Assembly: GCA_964490725.1 (NCBI GenBank)
Contig: CAZBDU010000059.1
Location: 1-34,802 of the forward strand
DNA from: CAZBDU01 sp964490725
GTDB taxonomy: Bacteria; Spirochaetota; Spirochaetia; SZUA-6; DRHE01
Direction: 5' to 3'
Length of the DNA stretch: 34,802 nucleotides
The notes beneath the pieces were generated by a model. The model saw nothing but the letters and a program-made list of their open reading frames with translations, did no database searches and was not told the origin of the DNA. This document shows, piece by piece, positions 23,407-31,881 of the stretch (position 1 is the first letter of the stretch; each line of letters begins with the position of its first letter). The translations under genes were made by a program, and so were the position numbers.

Positions 23407-23451
23407 GATTTTATCCGCACGAAAGCTACTCAAAAGGGCCGGGTCAGTCAA
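23407..23451 (-). promoter_or_regulatory. Promoter region of the Smr gene
   Basis: Two overlapping minus-strand sites are visible. TTGACT (23451-23446) with 17 bases and TAGCTT (23428-23423) has its -35 box inside the last codons of batE. TTTTGA (23435-23430) with 17 bases and TAAAAT (23412-23407) has the better -10. Either would give the gene its own leader of about 80-95 bases. Confidence 0.5.
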
Positions 23452-24454
23452 GCAGAAGCCGGTCCAGGGGCACCCAGCCCCTGAGGCGGAGCCCCGTTTC
23501 CACCAGCGCGTACCGGCCGCTGCGTCCCCGGATCAGCAGCGCCGTGCCCGGGGGAAGCTCCAGCCACGTCCCGCTGTCCTGCTCGGGAATCTTCAAGAGG
23601 TCCGTGCCCGCCTGGGCCACCACCGCCACCTCTCTGCCCTGGCGGGAGATCACCCCCAGGAACGCCGCCAGGCAGCCCACCGTCGCCACCGCCAGCAGCA
23701 CCACCACGATCAGCAGACGCACCCGCCGCAGCCGCACCAGCGCCGCCCCCACCAGGCTGGTGAGGTTGACCATCCCCACCAGCAGGAAGAAGGGCAGGTC
23801 GGGGTTGACGGCAGGAGGAGGAGGCACCTGGCTGGCCAGGCCGTAGCCTTCCTCCCAGCTCTCCAGCGTGCGGCGCAGGGAAAGGTCCCCGGGGAGTGCA
23901 GCCACCGCACGCCTGAGATACCCCACCGCATAGCCCGCCTCACCCAGGGCCCGGTGGGAGAGGGCCAGATCCACGCTCAAGGCGGGGTTGCACCCGGTCA
24001 GCTCCTGCGCCGCCAGGTAGCCCTCCGCCGCCTCCCGGTAGCTGCCCTGGCGGTAGGCGGCCTCGGCCTGGCGCGTGAGCAGCTCCGCCCCGTCCCCACC
24101 CGCCCCCAGGAGCAGCACCGCCAGCAGGGCGGCCAGAGGCCGGGCGGGGGCCCCGACGAAGAGGAAGATCAGCAGGATCACCGGTCCCGGAAGGAAGTAC
24201 AGCAGGGAGCGAGGCTTGCGGTAGAAGCGATCGCAGCCGGCCCGGCGCACCTCGGGCCAGCCGCGCAGCTCCAGCGCCGCGGCTGCCTGCCCCTGGGGCG
24301 TTCCCTCCCGGGCAGCCTGGACCGCCGCAGGCGGAGCCCCTTCGCGCTGCGCCTGCCGGTCCAGTCCTTGAGACCATACCGGTTGGGCCAGCAGCAGGAC
24401 CGCAGCCGCTACCAGTCGGAACGATACTCTTGCGGCGCCGGATAGCTTCTCCAC
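23444..24454 (-). CDS. batE: BatE-like membrane protein with TPR and SH3-like parts
   Basis: The 336-residue protein is the last of the bat cluster. A signal peptide (about 10-29) and a membrane span (about 84-118) precede a TPR region (about 120-190; AYRQGSYREAAEGYLAAQE). Two spans (about 222-268) and a C-terminal SH3-like domain (about 272-336; LLKIPEQDSGTWLELPPG and GWVPL) follow. This layout is that of spirochaete-type BatE. Its biochemical role is unknown. GTG at 24454 has GAGGAG about 8 bases upstream and overlaps the end of the preceding gene by 46 bases. The gene symbol is by position and layout. Confidence 0.72.
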   Translation of the reverse strand: MEKLSGAARVSFRLVAAAVLLLAQPVWSQGLDRQAQREGAPPAAVQAAREGTPQGQAAAALELRGWPEVRRAGCDRFYRKPRSLLYFLPGPVILLIFLFVGAPARPLAALLAVLLLGAGGDGAELLTRQAEAAYRQGSYREAAEGYLAAQELTGCNPALSVDLALSHRALGEAGYAVGYLRRAVAALPGDLSLRRTLESWEEGYGLASQVPPPPAVNPDLPFFLLVGMVNLTSLVGAALVRLRRVRLLIVVVLLAVATVGCLAAFLGVISRQGREVAVVAQAGTDLLKIPEQDSGTWLELPPGTALLIRGRSGRYALVETGLRLRGWVPLDRLLLD

Positions 24455-25062
24455 GCCGGCTCCTCCTCTTCGTGGATCGCCCGCAGCAGCTCCTCCACCT
24501 GCGCCGTGGCCGCCGACTGCTGCCGGTCCTCCTGCGGCTTCGGCCTGGCGGCAGGCCGTCTGATCAGGGAGGCGAGCGTCAGCTCCAGGTTGACCTTGGC
24601 GTCCCAGCTGCCCGGCCTTGCCCTCAGGGCCTGCCTGAACATCGCCGCTGCTTCGGTGAACTCCCCCAGATCGTAGTGTGCAACCCCCAGGTTGAAGGCG
24701 ATGCGAAAGGCCAGCTCCTGCTGGCTGCGCGGGATCGGACCGGAGGGCCCGGCAGGGACGGCGGCCAGAGCCTGCCGCAGCAGCCGGATCCCGGGACGCA
24801 GCTGTCCCAGCGCCAGGTAGACGTTGCCCAGGTCGTAGCTCACCCAGGCACTCCAGAGGCTCCCCTCCAGCTCTCTTCCCGCCTCCAGGTAGTGCAGGGT
24901 CGCCAGGGCCTCCTCTCCCTGGTCGAAGAGGTGGTTGCCCTGCATCACCCGCAAGGTGGTGCTCTGGGAGCCGCAGGAAGAGAGGCTGGAGGCCGCCAGC
25001 AGCGCCGCCAGGACCGGCGCCACCGGCGGGCGCCGCAGGGGATTCAGAACGTGTTTCGCCAT
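24409..25062 (-). CDS. batC: BatC-like TPR lipoprotein
   Basis: The 217-residue protein has a lipoprotein signal peptide ending in the lipobox LSSC with Cys30, so the mature protein is lipid-anchored. TPR-like repeats follow at about 38-160, including NHLFDQGEEALATLHYLEAGR, DLGNVYLALGQL and NLGVAHYDLGEFTEAAAMFRQAL. The C-terminus is charged. TPRs bind partner proteins, probably the vWA proteins BatA and BatB. The ATG at 25062 lies inside the 3' end of batB (19-base overlap) without a strong Shine-Dalgarno site, so translation is coupled. Symbol by context. Confidence 0.75.
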   Translation of the reverse strand: MAKHVLNPLRRPPVAPVLAALLAASSLSSCGSQSTTLRVMQGNHLFDQGEEALATLHYLEAGRELEGSLWSAWVSYDLGNVYLALGQLRPGIRLLRQALAAVPAGPSGPIPRSQQELAFRIAFNLGVAHYDLGEFTEAAAMFRQALRARPGSWDAKVNLELTLASLIRRPAARPKPQEDRQQSAATAQVEELLRAIHEEEEPAWRSYPAPQEYRSDW

Positions 25063-26033
25063 CGCACCGCTCTCATCAGGACGTACAGGCAGACGAAGAC
25101 CGCCGCCAGGACGACGAACAGGCGGTCCTGTTCCCGGGCCTCCCGCCGGAAGCCCAGGGTCACTCCCTCCTGCTGCAACCCCTGCACCGCCTGCAGCAGC
25201 TTCTTGCCCGGGTTCTCCGCGTTCAGGGAGACCACCGTACCCCCGCTCACGGCCGCCACCCTCTCCAGGGCGTCCGAATCCAGCCGTGTGATTACCGGAC
25301 GCCCTTCCTCGTCGCGCACCGGCTCGCCCCCGGGCAGCACGATCCGGGCTCCCGCCTCGGTGCCGGCTGAAGCCACGAAGACGGGGATCCCCTGCCGGCC
25401 TGCCCGCCCGGCCGCGGCCACGGGGTTGCCCGACAGGGACTCGCCGTCACTGAACAGGAGGATGGCCCGATAGCGTCCGGGGTGATCGCTGAACGCGGCG
25501 ATGGCCGCATCAATCCCCTTCTCCAGGTCCGATCCGGGGCTGGTAAGCAGCTCGGTGCCGGCGCGGCGCAGGAACAGGTCCAGGGCGTAGCGATCGTCGG
25601 TGAGGGGGATGAGGTGCACCGCATCACCCTTGAAGACCACCACGGAGAAGGTGGCCTGTGCGGACTGCTCCACGACGCTACGTGCGACCTGGAGAGAGCG
25701 CTCCAGGCGGGAGGGGGCCACGTCGCGGGCGAGCATGCTGTGGGAAACATCCAGGAGAATCACCACCTCCTGGCCGGTGCGCCGCTCCTCCACCAGCTTC
25801 TGCCCCCAGCGGAACCCCGCCAGGGACATCACCGCCGACACCACGAAGAGGGCCAGAAAGAGCAGGGAAAAGAAGCTCTTGAACAGGTACACGTCGGCCA
25901 GGGCGTCGAACCGCCACCTCCCGCCGAGGGCCAGCAGGCTGCGCCGCCCGCGCAAGAATGTGAGCCTCCAGAGCAGGGCCAGGGGGATCAGGGCGAGCAG
26001 ACTGAGGAGCACCAGCGGCCGCTCCACGCTCAT
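25044..26033 (-). CDS. batB: BatB-like vWA-domain membrane protein
   Basis: The 329-residue protein has spans at about 7-24, 52-74 and near the C-terminus (about 303-322), enclosing a vWA domain. The metal-ion-dependent adhesion site is DVSHSM (Asp95, Ser97, Ser99), with FSDGES as the later acidic loop. It is the second of two adjacent vWA proteins in the cluster; both are thought to assemble with MoxR and BatD-type partners in the membrane. ATG at 26033 overlaps the batA stop by 4 bases and has GGGGAGG about 5 bases upstream. Order and length support BatB over BatA. Confidence 0.85.
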   Translation of the reverse strand: MSVERPLVLLSLLALIPLALLWRLTFLRGRRSLLALGGRWRFDALADVYLFKSFFSLLFLALFVVSAVMSLAGFRWGQKLVEERRTGQEVVILLDVSHSMLARDVAPSRLERSLQVARSVVEQSAQATFSVVVFKGDAVHLIPLTDDRYALDLFLRRAGTELLTSPGSDLEKGIDAAIAAFSDHPGRYRAILLFSDGESLSGNPVAAAGRAGRQGIPVFVASAGTEAGARIVLPGGEPVRDEEGRPVITRLDSDALERVAAVSGGTVVSLNAENPGKKLLQAVQGLQQEGVTLGFRREAREQDRLFVVLAAVFVCLYVLMRAVRWRNTF

Positions 26034-27028
26034 GGCACCTCCCCGAGGAGAAAGCGGGAGATCGCCACGCCCGCCAGGATGGCAAGCAGCCCCGCCAGGA
26101 CGAAGCCCCGATGCCGGGGCAGCCGCTCGACGTACACCGTCACCTGAGAATCGCTCTTCTCCAGGACGTCGATCTCCTGAAAAATCGCGTTGAGGATCCC
26201 CAGGCTCCCGGAGTGAAAGTAGCGTCCGCCCGTCTGAGAGGCGATCTCTTTCAACAGGCCCGCATTGAAACGCCCCTGATAGACGCCGCGGTACTGCTTG
26301 CCCGTCTCGGGATCCTGGAACTCCAGCGTCGTCTCTCCCTCGGCTCCAATACCGATCGTGTACAGCCGGATGCCCAGCCGCGCGGCCAGGGTTGCCGCCT
26401 GTTCGGGGGAGACGTCCCCGGCGTTGTTGTCCCCGTCGGTGAGCAGCACGATCACCTTTTCCCGGGAACGGCTTCCCTGGAGGTGGAGGGCAGCCACCGC
26501 CACCCCGTTGCCGATGGCCGTTCCGTCGCCGAGCTCCAGAACCTTCAGGGCGTCCAGGGTGCGGAAGAAGTACCGGTGGTCCAGCGTGGGGGGCACCCGC
26601 AGCGCCGCCTCCCTGCCGAAGGCAACCAGGCCCAGGGCGTCCGCAGTCCTGCCGGTGGCGAAGCTGCGGACCACTTCCCTGGCGGCCTGGAAACGGCTCA
26701 CCGCCCCGGAGTCCCGCGCCGCCATGCTCGGCGAGACGTCCAGACAGATGATCATGTCCAGCCCCCGGCTCAGGTAGGTGCGCTGCTTGCGCACCGTCAC
26801 CGGGCCGGCGATCGCAAGCAGCAGCGCTGCAAGGCCCACCCAGAACAGCACCCGGGCGGCAACCAGCAGCACGTAGGCCGCGCCGCCTGCAGCGAAGGCG
26901 CCGTCGCCCCAGATGGCGAAGGAGAAGGGGAGCTTGCCCCCCCGCCGGGTGCGGTAGTGCGCCAGGTAGATGAGGGCGGGCACCAGCAGGAGCAGCAGCG
27001 CCAGCAGAGGATGCTCAAGACGCAGCAC
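26030..27028 (-). CDS. batA: BatA-like vWA-domain membrane protein
   Basis: The 332-residue protein has spans at about 6-23, 52-75 and 306-326, with a vWA domain between. The metal site is complete: DVSPSM (Asp97, Ser99, Ser101), DGTAIGNG supplying the Thr, and LTDGDNNAGD. The opening LRLEHPLLALLLLLVPAL is typical of BatA. The name comes from Bacteroides aerotolerance; a direct chemical role has not been shown. The start is GTG at 27028, overlapping the batD gene by 14 bases, with GGGAG about 9 bases upstream. Confidence 0.87.
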   Translation of the reverse strand: MLRLEHPLLALLLLLVPALIYLAHYRTRRGGKLPFSFAIWGDGAFAAGGAAYVLLVAARVLFWVGLAALLLAIAGPVTVRKQRTYLSRGLDMIICLDVSPSMAARDSGAVSRFQAAREVVRSFATGRTADALGLVAFGREAALRVPPTLDHRYFFRTLDALKVLELGDGTAIGNGVAVAALHLQGSRSREKVIVLLTDGDNNAGDVSPEQAATLAARLGIRLYTIGIGAEGETTLEFQDPETGKQYRGVYQGRFNAGLLKEIASQTGGRYFHSGSLGILNAIFQEIDVLEKSDSQVTVYVERLPRHRGFVLAGLLAILAGVAISRFLLGEVP

Positions 27029-27914
27029 GCTTGAGGCTCCCTTCGATGTGGTCCACCACCTCGCGGGCGGCGCCGAGACTGGCCAGACGCTCCTGGCGGC
27101 CGCACGCCCTGCCGGCGAACTTCACCAGGTCCGCCTCCTGCAGGAGCTCCAGAAGCCGGCTCCTCACCGGCTCCGGGAGAGGACTTCCCTGGAGACGGCC
27201 TGAGAGCTCCGCGGTGGTGAAGCTCAAGGCCGGGACCTCCAGCCTGCCGCTGAGGTAGCCCTTGAGCAGGCGGGAGAGCTGGAAGTAGAAGGAGGAGGCG
27301 TCCGGGTCGGCAAGGAGGCGTTCCAGCCTGCCCAGAGCCCTGCGCGCCCGCAGGGCGGGCAGCCGCCTGCGCCGCGCCTTCCCGGCCCTGGCCAGAAGGC
27401 GCAGCAGCCACCATCCCAGGGCCGCCGCGGCCAGGGGCAGCCCCAGCGCGGCCAGCGCAATGCCGGCCAGGCGCAGGGCGGTGTAGGGCAGCAGCAGCTG
27501 CCCGCGCAGCCCCCGCAGCTGCGGGTCCTCCTCTGCCTCCAGGGCGGAGTAGGTGTTGATTTTCAGCCCCTGCAGGGCCAGCTCCCCCAGCACGATCGGC
27601 GGCAGGGTCATGGTTCCCGGCCGGTAGGGGGTGAAGAACAGGCGCACCGTGACCTCTCCCGGCCGTCCGGGCTGGCGCCGGTCCTGCACCTGCACCTCCC
27701 GAACCTCCAGCCACGGAGCCGCGGGAAGCTCCTGAGCCTCCCCCACGGCCATCTCCTTTTCCACCAGCAGGCGCAGCCGCAGCTCCACCCGGTCTCCCAC
27801 GTAGAAGCGGGGGGGCAGGAACACCCAGTCCTGCACGGAGTAGCCGGCCTGGGCCGCCGCCGAGGCGGCGGCCAGCGCCAGGCAGAGGGCCAGCCACAGC
27901 TTCAACTCCTTCAC
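27015..27914 (-). CDS. batD: BatD-like single-span membrane protein
   Basis: The 299-residue protein has a signal peptide (about 1-23), a beta-sandwich-like extracytoplasmic region (about 24-130; FLPPRFYVGDRVELRLRLLV and FFTPYRPGTMTLPPI), one membrane span (about 146-174) and a basic, helical cytoplasmic tail with RLERLLADPDASSFYFQLSRLLKGYLSGR, reminiscent of DUF4381. It sits at the BatD position between DUF58 and BatA but is shorter than Bacteroides BatD. GTG at 27914 overlaps the DUF58 stop as GTGA and has AGGAGG about 8 bases upstream. Symbol by context and layout. Confidence 0.7.
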   Translation of the reverse strand: MKELKLWLALCLALAAASAAAQAGYSVQDWVFLPPRFYVGDRVELRLRLLVEKEMAVGEAQELPAAPWLEVREVQVQDRRQPGRPGEVTVRLFFTPYRPGTMTLPPIVLGELALQGLKINTYSALEAEEDPQLRGLRGQLLLPYTALRLAGIALAALGLPLAAAALGWWLLRLLARAGKARRRRLPALRARRALGRLERLLADPDASSFYFQLSRLLKGYLSGRLEVPALSFTTAELSGRLQGSPLPEPVRSRLLELLQEADLVKFAGRACGRQERLASLGAAREVVDHIEGSLKRAAS

Positions 27915-28786
27915 CGGCGCCGCCTCCTGGACTGGAAGAAGCGCCGCAGCGCCTCCCCCGGGTCCGCGCTGGTGTTTACCGGAAGGGTTTCCACCCCGGT
28001 GCGCCTGAGACGCTCGATCCAGCGTTCGTGCTCCTCCTGCCAGAAGCGGTTGTAGCGGCGCCTGAAGACGGCGGAGAAGCCGGGCGCCAGAAGCGTGGCG
28101 CCGCTCTCGGGGTCCTCCAGCTCGGCCAGACCCGTGGGCGGATAGTCGGTGTCCGCCGGATCCATCACCTTGACCGCGATGCAGTCGTGGCGGCGGGCCA
28201 CCAGGCTGAGGGTGTCCCAGTATCCGGAGCAGCGGAAGTCGGAGACCACCACGCAGATCCCGCGCCGCTTCAGGTTCTTGTACACTCCCTTCAGAGCCAG
28301 GTCCAGGTCGGAGCCTCTTCCGGCCGGCTCCAGGGTGAGCAGCTCGTGGATGAGCGTCAGGATGTGCTTGCGCCCCTTGGCGGGAGGGATCCAGCGCTCG
28401 ATGCGGTCGGAGAAGAACGCCGCCCCCACCCGGTCATTGTTCTTGACCGCGGAGAGGGACAGGATGGCGAACAGAAGGGCGGCCAGCTCGCTCTTTCCCA
28501 CCTGCCCCGAGCCCGCGCCGAGGGAGGCCGAGACGTCCACCAGCAGAAAGAGGATCAGCTCCCGCTCCTCCCGGAAGATCTTGGTGTGCGGGACCCCCAT
28601 GCGGGAGGTGACGTTCCAGTCGATGGCCCGCACGTCGTCGCCCGGCACGTACTCCCGAACCTCGTCGAACTCGATCCCCTGGCCGCGGAACACGGAACGG
28701 TAGTTGCCTCCCAGCAGCTGGTCCACCAGCCGGGCGGCCACGATCTCGATCTGTCTGACTTTCTTGAAGAACTCGGGGTCGCGCAT
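27911..28786 (-). CDS. DUF58-domain protein of the MoxR/Bat cluster
   Basis: The 291-residue soluble protein carries the DUF58 signature GIEFDEVREYVPGDDVRAIDWNVTSR (38-62, part shown only) and a vWA-like metal motif DVSASL (Asp84, Ser86, Ser88). DUF58 proteins are regular partners of MoxR ATPases, but their biochemistry is unknown. The ATG at 28786 lies 3 bases after the moxR stop with no strong Shine-Dalgarno site, indicating translational coupling. The tail is very basic (RRFFQSRRRRR). Confidence 0.9.
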   Translation of the reverse strand: MRDPEFFKKVRQIEIVAARLVDQLLGGNYRSVFRGQGIEFDEVREYVPGDDVRAIDWNVTSRMGVPHTKIFREERELILFLLVDVSASLGAGSGQVGKSELAALLFAILSLSAVKNNDRVGAAFFSDRIERWIPPAKGRKHILTLIHELLTLEPAGRGSDLDLALKGVYKNLKRRGICVVVSDFRCSGYWDTLSLVARRHDCIAVKVMDPADTDYPPTGLAELEDPESGATLLAPGFSAVFRRRYNRFWQEEHERWIERLRRTGVETLPVNTSADPGEALRRFFQSRRRRR

Positions 28787-28789
28787 CCG

Positions 28790-29785
28790 CTAGGGAACAT
28801 CTACGGATTTCAGCAGCTCGTTGATGATCCGGTCAGAGCTCATCTCCTCCGCCTCCGCCTCATAGGTGAGCACGATGCGGTGCCGCAGCACCTCCAGCGC
28901 GCAGGCCTTCACGTCCTCGGGGATCGCGTAGGCCCGCCCCGCCAGCATGGCTCGCACCTTGGCGGCCCGGAAGAGGAAGATCGACGCGCGGGGGGAAGCG
29001 CCGTATTCGATGAAGCGAACCCACTCGGCCTTCCTGCGGTCCCGCTCCCTGCTGGCCTGCACCAAAGCAACGATGTACTCCTGGATGCGCGGGTCCACCC
29101 GCACCTGGCGCGCGGTTTGCCGCAGCCCCTCGACGTCGTCGCGCCCCAGGACGCGGCCGATGGGGATGGCGGCCCCGTCGCCCACGCGGCGCAGGATCTC
29201 CGCCTCCTCGCTGAAGCTGGGATAGGCCACGTTCAGCTTCAGCAGAAAACGGTCCAGCTGGGCCTCCGGCAGGGGGTAGGTGCCCTCCTGCTCGATGGGG
29301 TTCTGGGTGGCCATCACCAGGAAGGGGTCCTCCAGCCGGTAGGTCTCGGTGCCCAGGGTCACCTGGCGCTCCTCCATGGCCTCCAGCAGCGCCGACTGCA
29401 CCTTGGCGGGGGAACGGTTGATCTCGTCGGCCAGGATGACGTGGGTGAAGATGGGGCCTTTGCGCGGCACGAAATCTCCCGCCTGCGGCCGGTAGATCAT
29501 GGTGCCGATCAGGTCCGCCGGCAGGAGGTCCGGGGTGAACTGGATCCGTTTGAAGCCGGCGTCCAGCACCTCCGCCATGGTCTTCACCGCCAGGGTCTTG
29601 GCCAGCCCCGGCACCCCTTCCAGGAGCACGTGGCCCCCCGCGAGCAGGGCGATCATCATCCCCTCGACCATGGGCCGCTGGCCTACGATTCGCTTGCCCA
29701 CCTCCTGGAAACAACGATCCAGCACCACCTTGGCTTCCTCGACCTGCGCGGCCAGCGCGCCGTCCCCGCCGTTTCCGCTACGCAT
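28790..29785 (-). CDS. MoxR-family AAA+ ATPase
   Basis: MoxR ATPases act as chaperones that mature or activate vWA-containing complexes. The protein (331 residues from this start) has Walker A GVPGLAKT (57-64), Walker B VILADEINR (116-124), sensor 1 MATQNPIEQEGTYPLPEAQLDRF and the AAA lid with SPRASIFLFRAAKVRAML. Two starts are possible. ATG at 29785 has AGGGAGA just before it and is preferred; ATG at 29800 overlaps the argJ stop as TGATG, which would give five more residues by coupling. Either way it follows argJ directly and leads DUF58 and the bat genes. Confidence 0.92.
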   Translation of the reverse strand: MRSGNGGDGALAAQVEEAKVVLDRCFQEVGKRIVGQRPMVEGMMIALLAGGHVLLEGVPGLAKTLAVKTMAEVLDAGFKRIQFTPDLLPADLIGTMIYRPQAGDFVPRKGPIFTHVILADEINRSPAKVQSALLEAMEERQVTLGTETYRLEDPFLVMATQNPIEQEGTYPLPEAQLDRFLLKLNVAYPSFSEEAEILRRVGDGAAIPIGRVLGRDDVEGLRQTARQVRVDPRIQEYIVALVQASRERDRRKAEWVRFIEYGASPRASIFLFRAAKVRAMLAGRAYAIPEDVKACALEVLRHRIVLTYEAEAEEMSSDRIINELLKSVDVP

Positions 29786-29799
29786 CTTTCTCCCTGGCA

Positions 29800-31068
29800 T
29801 CAGCTTCGATAGTCCGCATTCTCCCGCACGTACTCGCTGGTCAGATCCGCTCCCAGCACCTCCACGGGCTCCCCCGCCCCCAGATCCACCACGATCTCCA
29901 CGCAGCGGTCGTTCTGGGGATACCCTTTCACCGCGGGGTCGAAGCCGCACTGGCGCAGGTAGCGCGACATCCGCAGCTCCCTGTGCGCGTCCAGAACGAA
30001 CGCCCCGTTCCTGTACAGCTCCGTGGTGCCCATGCGCACGGTCAGGTTTCCCAGGTCCAAAGGACGGTCAATCGAGGCGAAGTGGTCCCCCACCGCCGCA
30101 ACGATGCGCCCCACGTTGGGGTCGTTGCCGGCCACGGCGGTCTTGACCAGGGGAGAGTTGACGATGGCCTTGCCCGTGCCCCTGGCCACCAGGGGATCCG
30201 GATGCCGCACCGTGACCCGCATCACGTGGCCCACCCCTTCGCCGTTGCGCACCACATCCTCGGCCAGCCGGCGGCACACCCGGGTCAGCGCCCCGCGGAG
30301 CTCTTTCTGGCCGGGAGCGGGGTACCGGCCCGAGCTCAGCACCAGCGCCATGTCGCTGGTGCTCTGGTCGCTGTCCACCGAGATGCGATTGAAGCTGGCC
30401 TCCACGCTCTCCCGCAGCGCCGCCTCCAGCTCGGAGCGGTCCACGGCCAGGTCGGTCAGCAGAAAGGCCAGCATCGTGGCCATGTTGGGCTCGATCATGC
30501 CGGCCCCCTTGGCCACCCCGACCAGGCTTCCCTCCCCCACCGCCTCCCGGTGAACCTTGGGGTAGGAGTCGGTGGTCATCATGGCCCGGGCCACCGGGAG
30601 GATCGAGTCTGCCTGCAGATGCGAGACCAGCTCCGGCAGCGCGTCCACCATCGCCTCCACCGGCAGGCTCCAGCCTACGATACCGGTGGACGCCGGCAGG
30701 AGCTCCTCCTCGTGCGCCCAGGCCAGCTCCGCCAGCCGGCGCAGCACCAGGTTGGCGTCCTCCACTCCGCCGGAGATCCCCACGTTGGCGATGCGGTTGT
30801 TGATCAGGATCCCCCGTACCCGCCCGCCGCTCATGCGCCGCCGGCAGATCTCCACCGGGGCCCCGCAGAAGCGGTTGCTCGTGAACACCCCGGCAACGCG
30901 CTCAGTGGGCCTCTCCAGCAGGATCAGGCCCAGGTTCATGGCTCGTGGCTCCGGTTTCTCCAGGGGCTTGAACGAGAACGTCGCGGTGGAAGCGGAGAAG
31001 CCTGCGGGCAGGGCCGAGCGGCGTTCCAGGGCTTCCAGATAGGCGGAGGAGGAGGAGTAGGAGGCCAT
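29800..31068 (-). CDS. argJ: Glutamate N-acetyltransferase/amino-acid acetyltransferase
   Basis: ArgJ transfers acetyl from N-acetylornithine to glutamate in the cyclic arginine pathway; some members also use acetyl-CoA. The precursor self-cleaves before a threonine, here Thr198 in KGAGMIEPNMATMLAF. The 422-residue length fits. Other family marks are TSNRFCGAPV, NNRIANVG, STGIVG, SDQSTSD and GNDPNVGRI. ATG at 31068 is chosen because a TATAAC box ends 6 bases before it; there is no Shine-Dalgarno site. Its stop abuts moxR with TGATG. No other arginine gene is in view, so its place at the head of the bat cluster is notable. Confidence 0.95.
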   Translation of the reverse strand: MASYSSSSAYLEALERRSALPAGFSASTATFSFKPLEKPEPRAMNLGLILLERPTERVAGVFTSNRFCGAPVEICRRRMSGGRVRGILINNRIANVGISGGVEDANLVLRRLAELAWAHEEELLPASTGIVGWSLPVEAMVDALPELVSHLQADSILPVARAMMTTDSYPKVHREAVGEGSLVGVAKGAGMIEPNMATMLAFLLTDLAVDRSELEAALRESVEASFNRISVDSDQSTSDMALVLSSGRYPAPGQKELRGALTRVCRRLAEDVVRNGEGVGHVMRVTVRHPDPLVARGTGKAIVNSPLVKTAVAGNDPNVGRIVAAVGDHFASIDRPLDLGNLTVRMGTTELYRNGAFVLDAHRELRMSRYLRQCGFDPAVKGYPQNDRCVEIVVDLGAGEPVEVLGADLTSEYVRENADYRS

Positions 31069-31074
31069 CCGGTA

Positions 31075-31104
31075 GTTATAGTACAGAGGCTGCGGGCAGT
31101 GCAA
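31075..31104 (-). promoter_or_regulatory. Promoter of argJ and the bat operon, predicted leaderless
   Basis: On the minus strand TATAAC (31080-31075) lies 6 bases before the ATG at 31068. The -35 box TTGCAC (31104-31099) is 18 bases upstream and only half matches. Transcription from the start codon itself is predicted. I saw no ARG box. Confidence 0.6.
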
Positions 31105-31440
31105 GGCCGCCCGAGCGCCCCGCAGGCGGGCCTCACAGCCGGGCCCTGCAGGCCGACGGGCGGCCTCCCGGCCCCGTCCGGGGGGGAAAGCAGCCGGAGA
31201 ATGAGACGTTTACAGGCCAGTCGATTCAACACATCGCATCTCTGTCCTAAAATAGGATCCGAAAGCTCCCCGGAAGCCGGGCCGATGTCGCGGACCTGGC
31301 GGGGCTGGCCGTGCTGGCCGGGGCGACCATCCTGAACGGCACGGCGAAGGTACAGGAGGAGACGGCGCGGCAGTGGTAGGGTGCCGGGGCCCTGGAGGCC
31401 TGCAAGCCCTGATTCGAAGCGCAGTCGAGGAGTTGTTTGC
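31105..31440. other. 336-base gap between argJ and the cupin gene
   Basis: This stretch holds a candidate plus-strand promoter (31225-31253) and no secure gene. A 16-codon frame from ATG at 31284 encodes MSRTWRGWPCWPGRPS, with three Trp. In another frame, about 31255-31378 reads like protein (ADLAGLAVLAGATILNG) but has no start codon. A small hairpin CCCGG/CCGGG lies near 31273-31285. No tRNA was found. Confidence 0.5.
31225..31253 (+). promoter_or_regulatory. Candidate promoter upstream of the cupin gene
   Basis: TAAAAT (31248-31253) is a strong -10 box; TTCAAC (31225-31230), 17 bases upstream, is a poor -35. It would give a leader of about 180 bases before the cupin ATG, long enough for regulatory structure or a short peptide. 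Confidence 0.45.
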
Positions 31441-31851
31441 ATGGAAGGAAACACGGCAAAGAGGTACATCGTTCCCCTGCGGGAGGCGATCACCGGTCCC
31501 CTGCACGGTGGGATCGGCACCTACCGCATCCTGGTGGACCGGGAAACCTCAGGCGCCCGCCACTTTTCCCTGCTGGTCAACACCAGCCGGGCCGGAGCCC
31601 GGGGCAAGGAGCACAAGCACGAAGTGGAGCACTGCTGGTACATCCTCTCGGGAACGGCTACGGTCACCCAGGCCGGCAGGGCCTGCAGGATCGGCCCCGA
31701 CATGGCGGTCTATACGCCAGCCGGGGTGCTGCACAAGGTGGAGGTGGACGAAGGGGAGGACCTGACCTACGTGGTGATCTACGCCCCCCCCGGGCCCGAG
31801 CAGCAGCTGAAGGCCAGGGGGGCTCACGCGTTCGACGAATCCTCCCCATAG
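31441..31851 (+). CDS. Single-domain cupin protein
   Basis: The 136-residue protein has one cupin barrel. Motif 1 is GKEHKHEVEHCWYILSG, giving His58 and His60 as metal ligands; where many cupins have Glu, this one has His64 with Glu63 next to it. Motif 2 is PAGVLHKVE with His98. Such small cupins bind a metal and may be isomerases, dioxygenases or sensors of small molecules; I cannot name the substrate. ATG at 31441 has GAGGAG 8 bases upstream and starts a clean reading frame; the same frame is open upstream but has no ribosome site. It is flanked by the gap and by the convergent modC. Confidence 0.82.
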   Translation: MEGNTAKRYIVPLREAITGPLHGGIGTYRILVDRETSGARHFSLLVNTSRAGARGKEHKHEVEHCWYILSGTATVTQAGRACRIGPDMAVYTPAGVLHKVEVDEGEDLTYVVIYAPPGPEQQLKARGAHAFDESSP

Positions 31852-31881
31852 CGGCGGACACGATACCCCCCACCTGCCCCC

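Noticed and set aside
28028..29812. Long plus-strand frame antisense to DUF58 and moxR
   Set aside because: Low-complexity His/Gln/Gly-rich shadow of two clear genes.
29983..31335. Long plus-strand frame antisense to argJ
   Set aside because: No recognisable domain; complement of the ArgJ active-site coding region.
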